64,000 bases of DNA, taken from positions 576,448-640,447 of the forward strand of contig NZ_LIUT01000001.1 of the NCBI RefSeq assembly GCF_001277345.1, read 5' to 3'. The notes under the pieces are model-generated. The model worked only from the letters and a program-made list of their open reading frames with translations, did no database searches and was not told where the DNA came from. Below are positions 17,792 through 25,626 of this stretch, one piece after another. The stretch's first letter is position 1; each line of letters begins with the position of its first letter. The DNA comes from Paenibacillus solani (GTDB lineage: Bacteria > Bacillota > Bacilli > Paenibacillales > Paenibacillaceae). The position numbers and the translations under genes are program-made.

Positions 17792-19168
17792 ATGAGCGAA
17801 ATCTTGCAAAAAATAAGAAGCAGGACGGCTACGGTGGCCGTGATCGGTCTCGGTTACGTCGGACTATCTGTGGCAGTGGAGGCGGCAAGAGCCAATTACA
17901 GGGTGTACGGAATTGACATTGATGAGAATAAAACGGAACAGTTACAACGCGGAAAATCGTATGTTACGGATATAAAGGATGAAGATATCGATTCTTTGAT
18001 CCATCAGCGCCTGTATGCCGTTCATGAGTTTTCAGTGCTGGCTGAGGCAGATATCATCATTATTTGCTTGCCAACACCGCTTAACATCAACAAAGACCCT
18101 GACGTTTCCATGATTCGATCAGCCGTTGATTCCATAATTCGGTATGTGTCGAGAGATACGCTGATTATTTTGGAAAGCACAACCTATCCCGGAACGACTG
18201 AAGAATTAATTAAGAATGTGATTGAAGTCAAAACGCAATTGGAAGTGGGAAAAGATATCTTCGTATGTTATTCTCCGGAAAGAGTAGACCCGGGAAACCA
18301 TAAGTTTAATGTAAAAAACACGCCTAAAATCTTAGGTGGAATCACTGAGATATGTGCAAATCTCGGCATCCAATTTTACCGTTCTTTTTTGGAGAACGTC
18401 ATTCCTGTAAGCTCAACGGCTGCGGCCGAAATGGTTAAGTTGTTGGAGAACACGTTTCGAAGTGTTAACATTGCGCTGGTGAACGAACTGACACTCATGT
18501 GTGATCGAATGGGAATTAACATCTGGGAGGTGATTGACGCAGCTTCGACCAAGCCGTTTGGTTACATCCCCTTTTTCCCAGGGCCGGGGATCGGCGGGCA
18601 CTGCATCCCGATCGATCCGACGTATCTGTCATGGAGGGCTAAAAAGTTTGGATTCTATAACAAATTTATTGAATTGGCCAGCGATATCAACAGCAATATG
18701 CCCCGATATGTGATATCGCAGATTACAGACATACTCAATGACAATGAAAAGCCGCTAAAAAACTCAAATATTATATGCATTGGAATGGCTTATAAAAAAG
18801 ATGTCAACGATATGCGCGAATCGCCTGCACTCGAAGTGTTCAGGCTTCTACAGCAGAAGGGAGCTATTGTAACCTACTATGACCCCCTTATTCCATGGTT
18901 TATAGACAACGGCCATAGGATATCCTCCATAGAACTTTTGCCGGATCTGATTGCCTCCGCGGATCTGGTCGTTATTACTACCGATCATAGTACGATCGAT
19001 TACCAGTTTATTGCTGAGCATGCGGCCTTGCTGTATGACACGAAAAATGTGACTCGGTCGATTAAAGGGAACGTCGTATTGCTCGGCGGACATAAGCGAT
19101 TTGAGAAAAGTTCGTCTCCGGATGTGTCGATCCAAGATAACGGGGAAGGGAGGGAAGGGATTGATTGA
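17792..19168 (+). CDS. Nucleotide-sugar 6-dehydrogenase (UDP-GlcNAc/ManNAc type)
   Basis: A 458-residue NAD-dependent UDP-sugar dehydrogenase, oxidising C6 of a UDP-sugar to a uronic acid. The Rossmann motif GLGYVG lies at 19-24, 'STTYPGTT' near 130-136, the central helix 'EMVKLLENTFRSVNIALVNE', and the catalytic cysteine in GGHCIPIDP (C271). Spacing and the 'MAYKKDVNDMRESPALEV' segment favour the UDP-N-acetylhexosamine dehydrogenases (WbpA/WecC-like) over UDP-glucose dehydrogenase, though the substrate cannot be fixed from sequence alone. I prefer ATG 17792, since TTG 17750 has no ribosome binding site. The C-terminus overlaps the next gene by eight bases. Confidence 0.85.
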   Translation: MSEILQKIRSRTATVAVIGLGYVGLSVAVEAARANYRVYGIDIDENKTEQLQRGKSYVTDIKDEDIDSLIHQRLYAVHEFSVLAEADIIIICLPTPLNINKDPDVSMIRSAVDSIIRYVSRDTLIILESTTYPGTTEELIKNVIEVKTQLEVGKDIFVCYSPERVDPGNHKFNVKNTPKILGGITEICANLGIQFYRSFLENVIPVSSTAAAEMVKLLENTFRSVNIALVNELTLMCDRMGINIWEVIDAASTKPFGYIPFFPGPGIGGHCIPIDPTYLSWRAKKFGFYNKFIELASDINSNMPRYVISQITDILNDNEKPLKNSNIICIGMAYKKDVNDMRESPALEVFRLLQQKGAIVTYYDPLIPWFIDNGHRISSIELLPDLIASADLVVITTDHSTIDYQFIAEHAALLYDTKNVTRSIKGNVVLLGGHKRFEKSSSPDVSIQDNGEGREGID

Positions 19169-20684
19169 TGTTGTCATTTGTGTGCATAACGGTTTGGACG
19201 CAGTAAAACAATGCTTGAATTCCATTCAAAATAATACTACACAAAAAATTAATTTAATTATCATTGATGATGGAAGCGATCAAACCACAAGGCAATATCT
19301 GGAACAATACACACGAAAATTTCTCTATAAATTAATTAGACACGATAAACCGCAAGGCTACACGGCTTCTGCGAATCAAGGGCTAAAACAGTCAACATCG
19401 CGATACTGCGTCCTTCTCAACAGCGATACGATCGTAACCAGTCAGTGGTTGGAAAGGCTAACAGAAACCATGGAATCCGATAGCAGGATCGGTATCGTCG
19501 GTCCGCTGTCCAATGCGGCCAGCTGGCAATCCATTCCCCATCGGGATAGTAGCCGAAATGGATTGGAGCCCAACTTGACGATCGAACAAATGGCCGAACT
19601 TGTCTATCAAGCCTCGGATAAGAATTTTCCAAGAGTCATGTTTTTGAACGGCTTCTGTTTAATGATCAAGAAAGAAGTGATAGAAAAAATCGGGTATTTT
19701 GATGAGAAGAACTTTCCGGTAGGTTACGGGGAAGAAGATGATTATTGTCTTCGTGCCCGCGCTGCTAACTTTAAATTAAAGGTTGCCACCCATTGTTATA
19801 TCTATCATCATAAGTCGGCAAGTTTTGGAACCGATAGAAGGAAGAAATTAGTGCAGAATGGGAAAGCTGCCCTCTATCGCAAACACGGCGAGGAAAGGGT
19901 TAAGCAATCGGTACAAAAAATGGTCGAGCATCGATTGCTCAAAGAAACAAGGGCAAAATTAAAATGGCTATTAGCGTGCAGACGACAAATCATAACAGGA
20001 AATCAACGAAAAAACGTAATTTATACAGCGATAACCGGTAATTACGATAAGCTGCAGGATCCCTTACATTTGAGCAAGCATTGTGATTACTATTGTTTCA
20101 CGGATAATCCGAAATTAAAGTCTGGAACCTGGAAAATTATTAGGTTAGATAAAATATTCGCTGATACGGCCCGTCAAGCAAGATGGGTAAAAGTTATGCC
20201 ACACTTGTTATTCCCGACCTACAAACACAGTGTTTGGGTTGACGGGAATATCAGAATTGTCGGTGATATCGATCGATTTATTGAAAAATATAGCGCTACT
20301 TCACCGCTCGTGTTCTACAAACATTCACATCGGAATTGTATTTATAAAGAAGCGGAGGCTTGTATTGCCTTGGGAAAGGATAAGAAAGAAGTCATATTAA
20401 AACAAGTAGCCTTGTATAAGAATGCGGGATATCCGAGAGACAACGGACTGATTGAGTCCGGTGTGATCTTAAGACGCCATAATGATCCAATCGTTACCGG
20501 CACGATGACAACATGGTGGAGACAAATTATGAGTTACAGTAAAAGAGATCAAATCAGTTTTAATTACGTTGCCTGGAAGAATAATGTTCCATTTACCGCG
20601 ATCAATGGAAATATCCGTAATAATGAATTTTTTAATTGGAGCAAGCATCACAATAAGCCGGTTATGAAAAGATTGAAGCGCTAG
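19161..20684 (+). CDS. GT2 glycosyltransferase fused to a DUF616 domain
   Basis: A 507-residue two-domain protein. Residues 1-250 are GT2/GT-A ('IDVVICVHNG', 'NLIIIDDGSD', 'LLNSDTIV', 'GYGEEDDYCLRARAA'). Residues about 290-500 match the DUF616 glycosyltransferase-like family ('VIYTAITGNYDKL', 'KHSVWVDGNIRI', 'IESGVILRRHNDP'). I chose TTG 19161 because GGGAAGGGAGGGAAGGGA precedes it directly and the protein then starts exactly at the GT2 strand. Upstream in-frame codons lie inside the dehydrogenase gene and lack such a site. A protein with two transferase domains could add two successive sugars. Confidence 0.8.
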   Translation: MIDVVICVHNGLDAVKQCLNSIQNNTTQKINLIIIDDGSDQTTRQYLEQYTRKFLYKLIRHDKPQGYTASANQGLKQSTSRYCVLLNSDTIVTSQWLERLTETMESDSRIGIVGPLSNAASWQSIPHRDSSRNGLEPNLTIEQMAELVYQASDKNFPRVMFLNGFCLMIKKEVIEKIGYFDEKNFPVGYGEEDDYCLRARAANFKLKVATHCYIYHHKSASFGTDRRKKLVQNGKAALYRKHGEERVKQSVQKMVEHRLLKETRAKLKWLLACRRQIITGNQRKNVIYTAITGNYDKLQDPLHLSKHCDYYCFTDNPKLKSGTWKIIRLDKIFADTARQARWVKVMPHLLFPTYKHSVWVDGNIRIVGDIDRFIEKYSATSPLVFYKHSHRNCIYKEAEACIALGKDKKEVILKQVALYKNAGYPRDNGLIESGVILRRHNDPIVTGTMTTWWRQIMSYSKRDQISFNYVAWKNNVPFTAINGNIRNNEFFNWSKHHNKPVMKRLKR

Positions 20685-20697
20685 AAATATGTATATT

Positions 20698-20724
20698 AGG
20701 GGCTGTTGTCGTACAACGGCCCCT
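20698..20724. terminator. Hairpin between convergent genes
   Basis: GGGGCTGTTGT (20699-20709) pairs with ACAACGGCCCC (20713-20723), an 11-pair stem with a 3-base loop, 15 bases after the stop of the GT2-DUF616 gene. The T-tract is weak. Confidence 0.6.
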
Positions 20725-20773
20725 TCGGCATGTCTTTGAATATGGTGGTTCGTGTGATACAAGGAAAAGTGTC

Positions 20774-21736
20774 TTATTTAACGCCACCCAATTGCCTGCT
20801 TAATATGTCATCCTTCTTCAGTTCGTCTAATACAATTTCTTGTACCCGGGATTTCTTCAGTGGGAGTTTCATTTGCCTGATCGATCCGCCGAGGTAGTAG
20901 TAGAGGCTGTAAGGAAAAATCGCGTCTATATAGTAGAGTTCTTCAAAGGACTTCCCTTCAGGAAATCTCGCAAAATACTCTTTATAATGAGAAGACAACA
21001 CCATCCTCGGTAATAAATAACGGATATCCTTGATGGGAGAGTCAATTTTTGAATGCTCCAAATCAATGATCCATATATCTCCTGATGCTGTTTTTATTGC
21101 GTTTAAATGGGTTAAATCCCCATGTACAAGCCATCTTCTATTGTTCACGGATTTGAGATGATCAGCGAGTACGGACACCCTCCGGGAAGAAACTCTTATA
21201 CATTTCTCAGCTAATTGTAAACATGGTTGAATATACTGCAAGGAGTACTGGTCTTTCCATTTCATCAATTCTTTTAATTTTAATTGATACTCAGATAGCC
21301 ACCTGTTTATTCCAACCTTCAAGTCGTCTGGATTTTGATTGGATGTGAGTGAACTTGGCCATCTAGCGTGCTGATGAAAATCCCCGATTACCCTTACGCG
21401 ATCCATTATCGATGCAGAACCGCCAGAGATATATCTAGATAAATAATAACGATGCTTACCTTGCTTCGTACAGAGTTTCCGTTGATTCGTGGCGATAACC
21501 ACCGGAACCTTTAACCCTTGTTGGGATAGCGTGTATTGTAGAGTGATTGAAGGGGTGAAGGTTTTACTTGATCTGTAATCCGACTTAAGGATATAGGTTT
21601 CTTTGTTATCGATTACCTTCCACACCGCCTTATCCGGCTCGTCCTGAATCCATTCGATTTTCGGTTTTTTGATGTCATAATACTGGTTAAGAACCATCGT
21701 TGCGTCTTGAATTGTAGGCACGCTATCACTCTCCAT
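20774..21736 (-). CDS. APH-fold (CotS-like) phosphotransferase
   Basis: A 320-residue protein of the aminoglycoside phosphotransferase/CotS superfamily, only distantly related to the pair at 12.4-15 kb. Catalytic loop 'VHGDLTHLN', metal site 'IIDLEH', N-lobe lysine in 'ETYILKSDYR'. Catalytic residues are intact. The start is uncertain: ATG 21736 gives a short gap after the upstream gene but a weak ribosome binding site, and a GTG at 21820 would overlap that gene by about 50 bases. It is co-oriented with the glycosyltransferase at 21769-22785 and the beta-helix gene, on the strand opposite to the rest of the island. Confidence 0.75.
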   Translation of the reverse strand: MESDSVPTIQDATMVLNQYYDIKKPKIEWIQDEPDKAVWKVIDNKETYILKSDYRSSKTFTPSITLQYTLSQQGLKVPVVIATNQRKLCTKQGKHRYYLSRYISGGSASIMDRVRVIGDFHQHARWPSSLTSNQNPDDLKVGINRWLSEYQLKLKELMKWKDQYSLQYIQPCLQLAEKCIRVSSRRVSVLADHLKSVNNRRWLVHGDLTHLNAIKTASGDIWIIDLEHSKIDSPIKDIRYLLPRMVLSSHYKEYFARFPEGKSFEELYYIDAIFPYSLYYYLGGSIRQMKLPLKKSRVQEIVLDELKKDDILSRQLGGVK

Positions 21737-21768
21737 TCCAGATAATAGGTCACCATCTATTACAGGTC

Positions 21769-22785
21769 TTATGGTACGTCGATCAGGCCTTGAAAAAGAG
21801 ACTTCCAATTTTCCGCACACTGTTTGATCTTAAAGTTCTTCGTCACGGCCTTCGCAGCCTTTTGTGAAATTTTTTTTCGAAGTTGGGGATTTACGATCAT
21901 TTCTCGAATCCCGGCGTACCAACCCTGCTCTGTTTGAGGAACAAAATAACCCGTTTTTTTGTGGAATACGCAATCACGGTATATGGGGGATAATGAATAA
22001 ATGCCGGGAATGCGGCAGGATGCATAGTCGCGGAACTTCACATTACTTTTGCAATGGTAGAACAGACCATCATCCATGGGTGCAAGACCGATATCCCAAT
22101 TAGCCCGATACAGCCGCTGCATGAACTGGCTGTAATCCTCATTATGTTTCCAATGCAAGACATTAGGATGCCCCTTCAATTCTTCAGGACAGTACCCGTA
22201 GAACTCCAGTCTAACAAAATCTTCGTATTCCTTAAGTATACGTTTCAATGCGGGGATAACGGGTCGGAAAGAACTCTCCTTTTTGGCACCTTCGTATCCG
22301 ACCACGAGTCGATCTTCCTTTTTCGGACCTCTGGACAATTGTGTAAATGAAATATCAATGCTTCCTGGAAAATAGATCACTTTAGGAGTGAATTGCTTCT
22401 TAATCACTTCGCGAAAGACGGGTGATTCTACTTTGACCATGTGTACGTTTTTTAGAAAGTAAGTATAGGTTTCTTTATAAGCGGGTTTTGAGTATATTTG
22501 GCCAAGACGAGTTGTTTGAGGAATCGCGAGAAAATGGTCGTCAATGACGTATACGGTCTTCTTTCCCTCACGGTGTGCCCATTCTAAACATTGGAGCGCT
22601 GCAGGCTCAATGCTTCTCAGAAACAAAATAATATTGTATGAAGAAATGATAGATCGGGTTACTTGTTTATGTGGAAGGATATCAAAACTGCAGTATCCTT
22701 GTCCTTCCAGATAACGGAGAGGTGGGAGCAGAATGATTTGGTACGATGCGGTTCCCTCTGAGCCGACCACAAGAATTTTTCTCAT
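21769..22785 (-). CDS. GT4-like glycosyltransferase, paralogue of 32137 and 33362 genes
   Basis: A 338-residue GT-B-like glycosyltransferase. N-terminal half: 'ILVVGSEGTASYQ', 'PLRYLEGQGY', 'GKKTVYVIDDHFLAIP'. C-terminal half: 'VVGYEGAKKESSFRPVIPAL', 'WDIGLAPM', 'CKSNVKFRDYASCRIPGIYS', 'TGYFV'. The same blocks occur in the genes starting at 32137 and 33362, so this is one of three paralogues in the island. There is no tag and no basic N-terminus. A clear GGAGGTCATTAG precedes ATG 22785. Donor and acceptor are unknown, with a role in spore glycan assembly inferred from the cluster. Confidence 0.8.
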   Translation of the reverse strand: MRKILVVGSEGTASYQIILLPPLRYLEGQGYCSFDILPHKQVTRSIISSYNIILFLRSIEPAALQCLEWAHREGKKTVYVIDDHFLAIPQTTRLGQIYSKPAYKETYTYFLKNVHMVKVESPVFREVIKKQFTPKVIYFPGSIDISFTQLSRGPKKEDRLVVGYEGAKKESSFRPVIPALKRILKEYEDFVRLEFYGYCPEELKGHPNVLHWKHNEDYSQFMQRLYRANWDIGLAPMDDGLFYHCKSNVKFRDYASCRIPGIYSLSPIYRDCVFHKKTGYFVPQTEQGWYAGIREMIVNPQLRKKISQKAAKAVTKNFKIKQCAENWKSLFQGLIDVP

Positions 22786-22840
22786 CTAATGACCTCCAAT
22801 CAACAATGTTTACTGGATGCCCTTGCGGGTAACTCAGTTG

Positions 22841-22882
22841 AAAAATAAGTGCTTGCCCTCATCACGAAAGAGGAGAGCAAGC
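22841..22882 (-). terminator. Terminator of the beta-helix gene
   Basis: On the minus strand GCTTGCTCTCC pairs with GAGGGCAAGC, followed by ACTTATTTTT. It separates the beta-helix gene from the downstream glycosyltransferase. Confidence 0.7.
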
Positions 22883-22909
22883 GTAAAAGCCATGCATGAA
22901 ACAAGGAAT

Positions 22910-23824
22910 TTAGAACAAGTTATTATCCGTACCTGTAATGGAGATTTGAGTCGGCGTGTTACCGGTGAACCGATTTCCGAATGCGGTGTTTTCATCGCCT
23001 GAAATGACGAGTCCAAAATTCTGATTGAGCTTCATCTCGTTGAATTCCACGCTGTTAAAATCCGTGGCAACGGCGATACCGGTTTGAGTGTTTTCATTGG
23101 AATCATTGGCTCCAAGATATCCATTATCCCCGGTTGTGATCGAAACGCCGTTCCCTGTATTGTTTTCTATATTATTGCGTATCAGCACGTTGTTTGCTGC
23201 AGCAACAGTGATTCCGCTTGTTCCGTTTAGCGAGACCGTGTTGCCGAATAACAGATTGTTCGCTGTGGTGCTCGAGATGCCGATTGTGCCGTTTTCAGAC
23301 ACAGTATTACCTATAGCCGCATTATTGGCGCCGGCCAACAAAATACCCACACTTGTATTGCTGAATGATACATTCTGTACGATCCAGCTATCGGTGCTTA
23401 CTACGTTGATTCCTGCAGCGCCGCCTGCGTCTTGAATACTGTTTCTCCAGGCTACATGTCCGGTGCCGGCAGCTAAATCAATGCCAATACCAAGCGTGTT
23501 GTTAATGGTGTTGCCAATAATGCGGTGATTTGTACCAGTAGTAACATCAATCGCATCGGCCGTGTAGTTTTGAATGGAGAATCCGTTAATTTCAACCCCC
23601 GTAGCTGCCGTGACAATGAACGCACTTGCCGCAGCGTTGAGTCCTTGGCGTATCGCGGCACCTTCATTTTTAGCTATAACTTTTACGTTGGAAGTCGCTA
23701 CAGTCACCGCCGGCTCTGGATACGTTCCATTATTAACCAATACGACATCACCAGCGACAGCTGAAGCTACAGCAGTTGCAATTGGCGTCCCTGTAGGTGA
23801 AGGGAAGACTGAAATAATGGCCAT
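22910..23824 (-). CDS. Right-handed beta-helix (NosD/pectate-lyase-like) repeat protein
   Basis: A 304-residue protein built almost entirely of parallel beta-helix coils. Repeats such as 'NNTLGIGIDLAAGTGH', 'NTSVGILLAGANNAAIGNTV', 'NGTIGISSTTANNLLFGNTV' and 'NGTSGITVAAANNVLIRNNI' recur every 22-24 residues, rich in Asn, Gly and Thr. The N-terminus ('PIATAVASAVAGDVVLVNNGTYPE') is the usual cap. There is no signal peptide, as expected for a protein deposited by the mother cell on the spore. It shows no pectate-lyase catalytic set that I can identify, so a structural role or glycan binding is more likely than lysis. ATG 23824 lies 8 bases after AAAGGAGG. Confidence 0.8.
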   Translation of the reverse strand: MAIISVFPSPTGTPIATAVASAVAGDVVLVNNGTYPEPAVTVATSNVKVIAKNEGAAIRQGLNAAASAFIVTAATGVEINGFSIQNYTADAIDVTTGTNHRIIGNTINNTLGIGIDLAAGTGHVAWRNSIQDAGGAAGINVVSTDSWIVQNVSFSNTSVGILLAGANNAAIGNTVSENGTIGISSTTANNLLFGNTVSLNGTSGITVAAANNVLIRNNIENNTGNGVSITTGDNGYLGANDSNENTQTGIAVATDFNSVEFNEMKLNQNFGLVISGDENTAFGNRFTGNTPTQISITGTDNNLF

Positions 23825-24228
23825 CACTTCTACCTCCTTTTATAGAATTAATTAAGATTTTGTATTCTTAATCTAGTAACAGTTAATGCAATGGGAGAGA
23901 GTAATGTAAAGGCAGATGGATGAGATAAAATGCACATTTTTGAGAGGTTGAAAGAACAGATAGGTTAAAAGCTATGTTCCATTGCCAAGACGTGGATCGT
24001 TCTCGAACAATAATGCACGTGGTAAATATCAGTGCAAAAAAAGTGCTTGTTTCCAACACATGGGTTGAGAACAAGCAAAGTTCTACACTGTTAAAGTTCG
24101 AATTTAACAGTATGCCGGACCGAAGCCCGTAAATTTCTGATATCCATGCGAATTTATCATTGAGAACCAATGGCGCTCTAACTTTAGGCTAATAAATGAA
24201 GGTTGTTATTCCATATGGTGATGTGCTT
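23825..24228. other. 404-base non-coding stretch with two hairpins
   Basis: No plausible gene. Two inverted repeats stand out: TGCTTGTT ... AACAAGCA (about 24042-24077) and the near-perfect palindrome described separately at 24087-24111. They lie between two minus-strand genes, the CHRD gene upstream and the beta-helix gene downstream, so they may include the CHRD terminator and the beta-helix promoter. Confidence 0.5.
24087..24111. repeat. 25-base near-perfect palindrome
   Basis: ACTGTTAAA (24087-24095) and TTTAACAGT (24103-24111) flank GTTCGAA, itself containing the palindrome TTCGAA. No T-tract follows on the minus strand, so it is more like an operator or processing hairpin than a terminator. 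Confidence 0.5.
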
Positions 24229-24640
24229 CTATCGCCGAACCTGGCCCCGAATTTCACCATTCGGATTTTGGATCGTGTGAACATTCACATAGGCATTGCC
24301 ACGCTCGAATTCACGGATCAGGTCTCGAATTGTTCTGCCTTGCAGAGGACCAACCAAGTCCTGGCTCGTCAGGACACCCTGAACGACCCCGCGTCTTACG
24401 GAAATGCCGAATTTTGAAGGACCAAACAAGAAGGCGACAATAGGACCGTTCTGCCCCACTCTTCCAAGATGGATATGTGCTTGCGTCACGCGGCTGATAT
24501 TACGGATGACAAGCCTGAATCTTAGCTGAGTACCCGCGTTGTTGAGCTGAAGAACGATATCACCTGTGGCTCTCGTTCTGACGGGCGGAACTTCGTTTCT
24601 TCCTAATAAAGTGGATCTGAATGTTCTGATAGGTCTTCAC
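24229..24640 (-). CDS. CHRD-domain protein with an apparent one-base shift near its start
   Basis: The conserved CHRD core is clear: 'LLGRNEVPPVRTRATGDIVL', 'TQAHIHLGRVGQNGPIV', 'GPLQGRTIRDLI', 'NVHTIQNPNGEIRGQV'. CHRD domains occur in chordin and many bacterial exported or surface proteins. The frame has no usable start: a stop (TGA) lies directly before 'RPIRTFRSTLLG'. A good start, AAAGGA then GTG 24640 ('MKT...'), is in another frame. The interval 24229-24640 is 412 bases, one more than a multiple of three, so removing one base near 24632-24634 (the ACCTATC stretch) restores a 136-residue protein ('MKTIRTFRSTLLG'). Without repair only a GTG at 24489 opens an 86-residue C-terminal piece. 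Confidence 0.65.
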
Positions 24641-24747
24641 TTCCTTTCTTAGTGATGCCTTAGTGTATTCGAAGCAAATAGAGTTGGTATGTTTATTGGT
24701 CCATAGATTTGCCCTATTTTATTTCGCTATCAGGTACGAATGCCGTT

Positions 24748-24774
24748 ACAGTAAAAAAACCTATACATAAGATG
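24748..24774 (+). promoter_or_regulatory. Sigma-K-like promoter of the GT2 run
   Basis: AC (24748-24749), 16 bases, then CATAAGATG (24766-24774), one base from CATANNNTA. The same string ACATAAGATGAG occurs in front of gerE at 42946-42957. Expected start of transcription is near 24781, with the first gene at 24816. Confidence 0.45.
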
Positions 24775-24815
24775 AGGAGGAAGTCTTCTTAATTTAAACT
24801 TGGCAGGTGAGAAGC

Positions 24816-25622
24816 ATGTCGAAACGAATTCCTGCGAGTCCCGTTAACAGAAAAAAGAGGAGAAGATCCCTGTCCCCAATCCACAATGCGGAGCTTCCGA
24901 AGGTATCTGTCATCATTCCTGCCATGAACGAATCGAAGACCATTGCGGCCGTCATTCGGCAAGCCGATCAAGTGCACCCCGACACCGAGGTTATCGTTGT
25001 TGCCAATGGTTCAACGGACGGTACGGCAGAAATTGCTCAAACCATTGGAGCGAGGGTGATTCATATGCCCTTTCCGCTCGGTCATGATGTGGGACGAAGT
25101 ATCGGCGCTGCAGCGGCTAGAGGAGACATTTTGCTGTTTACCGATGCAGACATAGTCATTAAAGCAAGTGATTTGATTCCTTTAACGAAAGCTGTGGAAG
25201 ACGGTGTAGACGTGGCCTTGAACAAGTATTTGGGTCCGACCGATAAGCATCACGTTCACAGCGTGATCCTCGCCAAGCACGCATTAAACATTTTGGTTTC
25301 TAATCCCGAATTGAAAGGAGCTTCTTTAACAACAATTCCACATGCAATGAGTCGCAAAGCAATAAATTTGATTGGCATCGATAATTTGGCTGTTCCCCCG
25401 AAAGCTCAAGCCATGGCTATTTATAACGGCTTGAAGGTACGAGGGGTCCATTACGTGGATGTAGGGAGAAGAAATCCCAGAAGGGGAAGGACTAAAGGGA
25501 ATGACCCCCTTGAAACCCTCATCGTTGGGGATCATTTGGAGGCGGTAGATTGGTTAATCTCCAAATCCGGCATGCGGGGAAATCGGTCAGATCTCACACG
25601 AAACAGAGAAAGCGTGTGGTGA
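24816..25622 (+). CDS. GT2 glycosyltransferase with basic N-terminus
   Basis: A 268-residue GT-A/GT2 enzyme. Residues 1-20 are Arg/Lys-rich ('NRKKRRRSLS'). The catalytic domain begins at 'KVSVIIPAMNESKTIAAVI', then 'VIVVANGSTDGTAEIA', 'GHDVGRSIGAAAARGDILLF' and the DXD-type metal motif 'TDADI'. It shares the unusual GHDVGRxxGA block and a 'PHAM...' segment with the next gene, so the two are a paralogue pair. ATG 24816 is chosen over GTG 24807, which overlaps the CAGG ribosome binding site. It is the first gene of a run extending to 36.7 kb. Confidence 0.85.
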   Translation: MSKRIPASPVNRKKRRRSLSPIHNAELPKVSVIIPAMNESKTIAAVIRQADQVHPDTEVIVVANGSTDGTAEIAQTIGARVIHMPFPLGHDVGRSIGAAAARGDILLFTDADIVIKASDLIPLTKAVEDGVDVALNKYLGPTDKHHVHSVILAKHALNILVSNPELKGASLTTIPHAMSRKAINLIGIDNLAVPPKAQAMAIYNGLKVRGVHYVDVGRRNPRRGRTKGNDPLETLIVGDHLEAVDWLISKSGMRGNRSDLTRNRESVW

Positions 25623-25626
25623 TGGG

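Noticed and set aside
23088..23435. A 115-codon plus-strand frame opposite the beta-helix gene
   Set aside because: It is the antisense of the regular Asn/Gly/Thr repeats, giving a hydrophobic pseudo-pattern; no start signal.
22910..23824. CRISPR-like array, because of regular repeats
   Set aside because: The 22-24-residue periodicity is protein-level beta-helix repetition inside one open frame, without identical DNA repeats or spacers.
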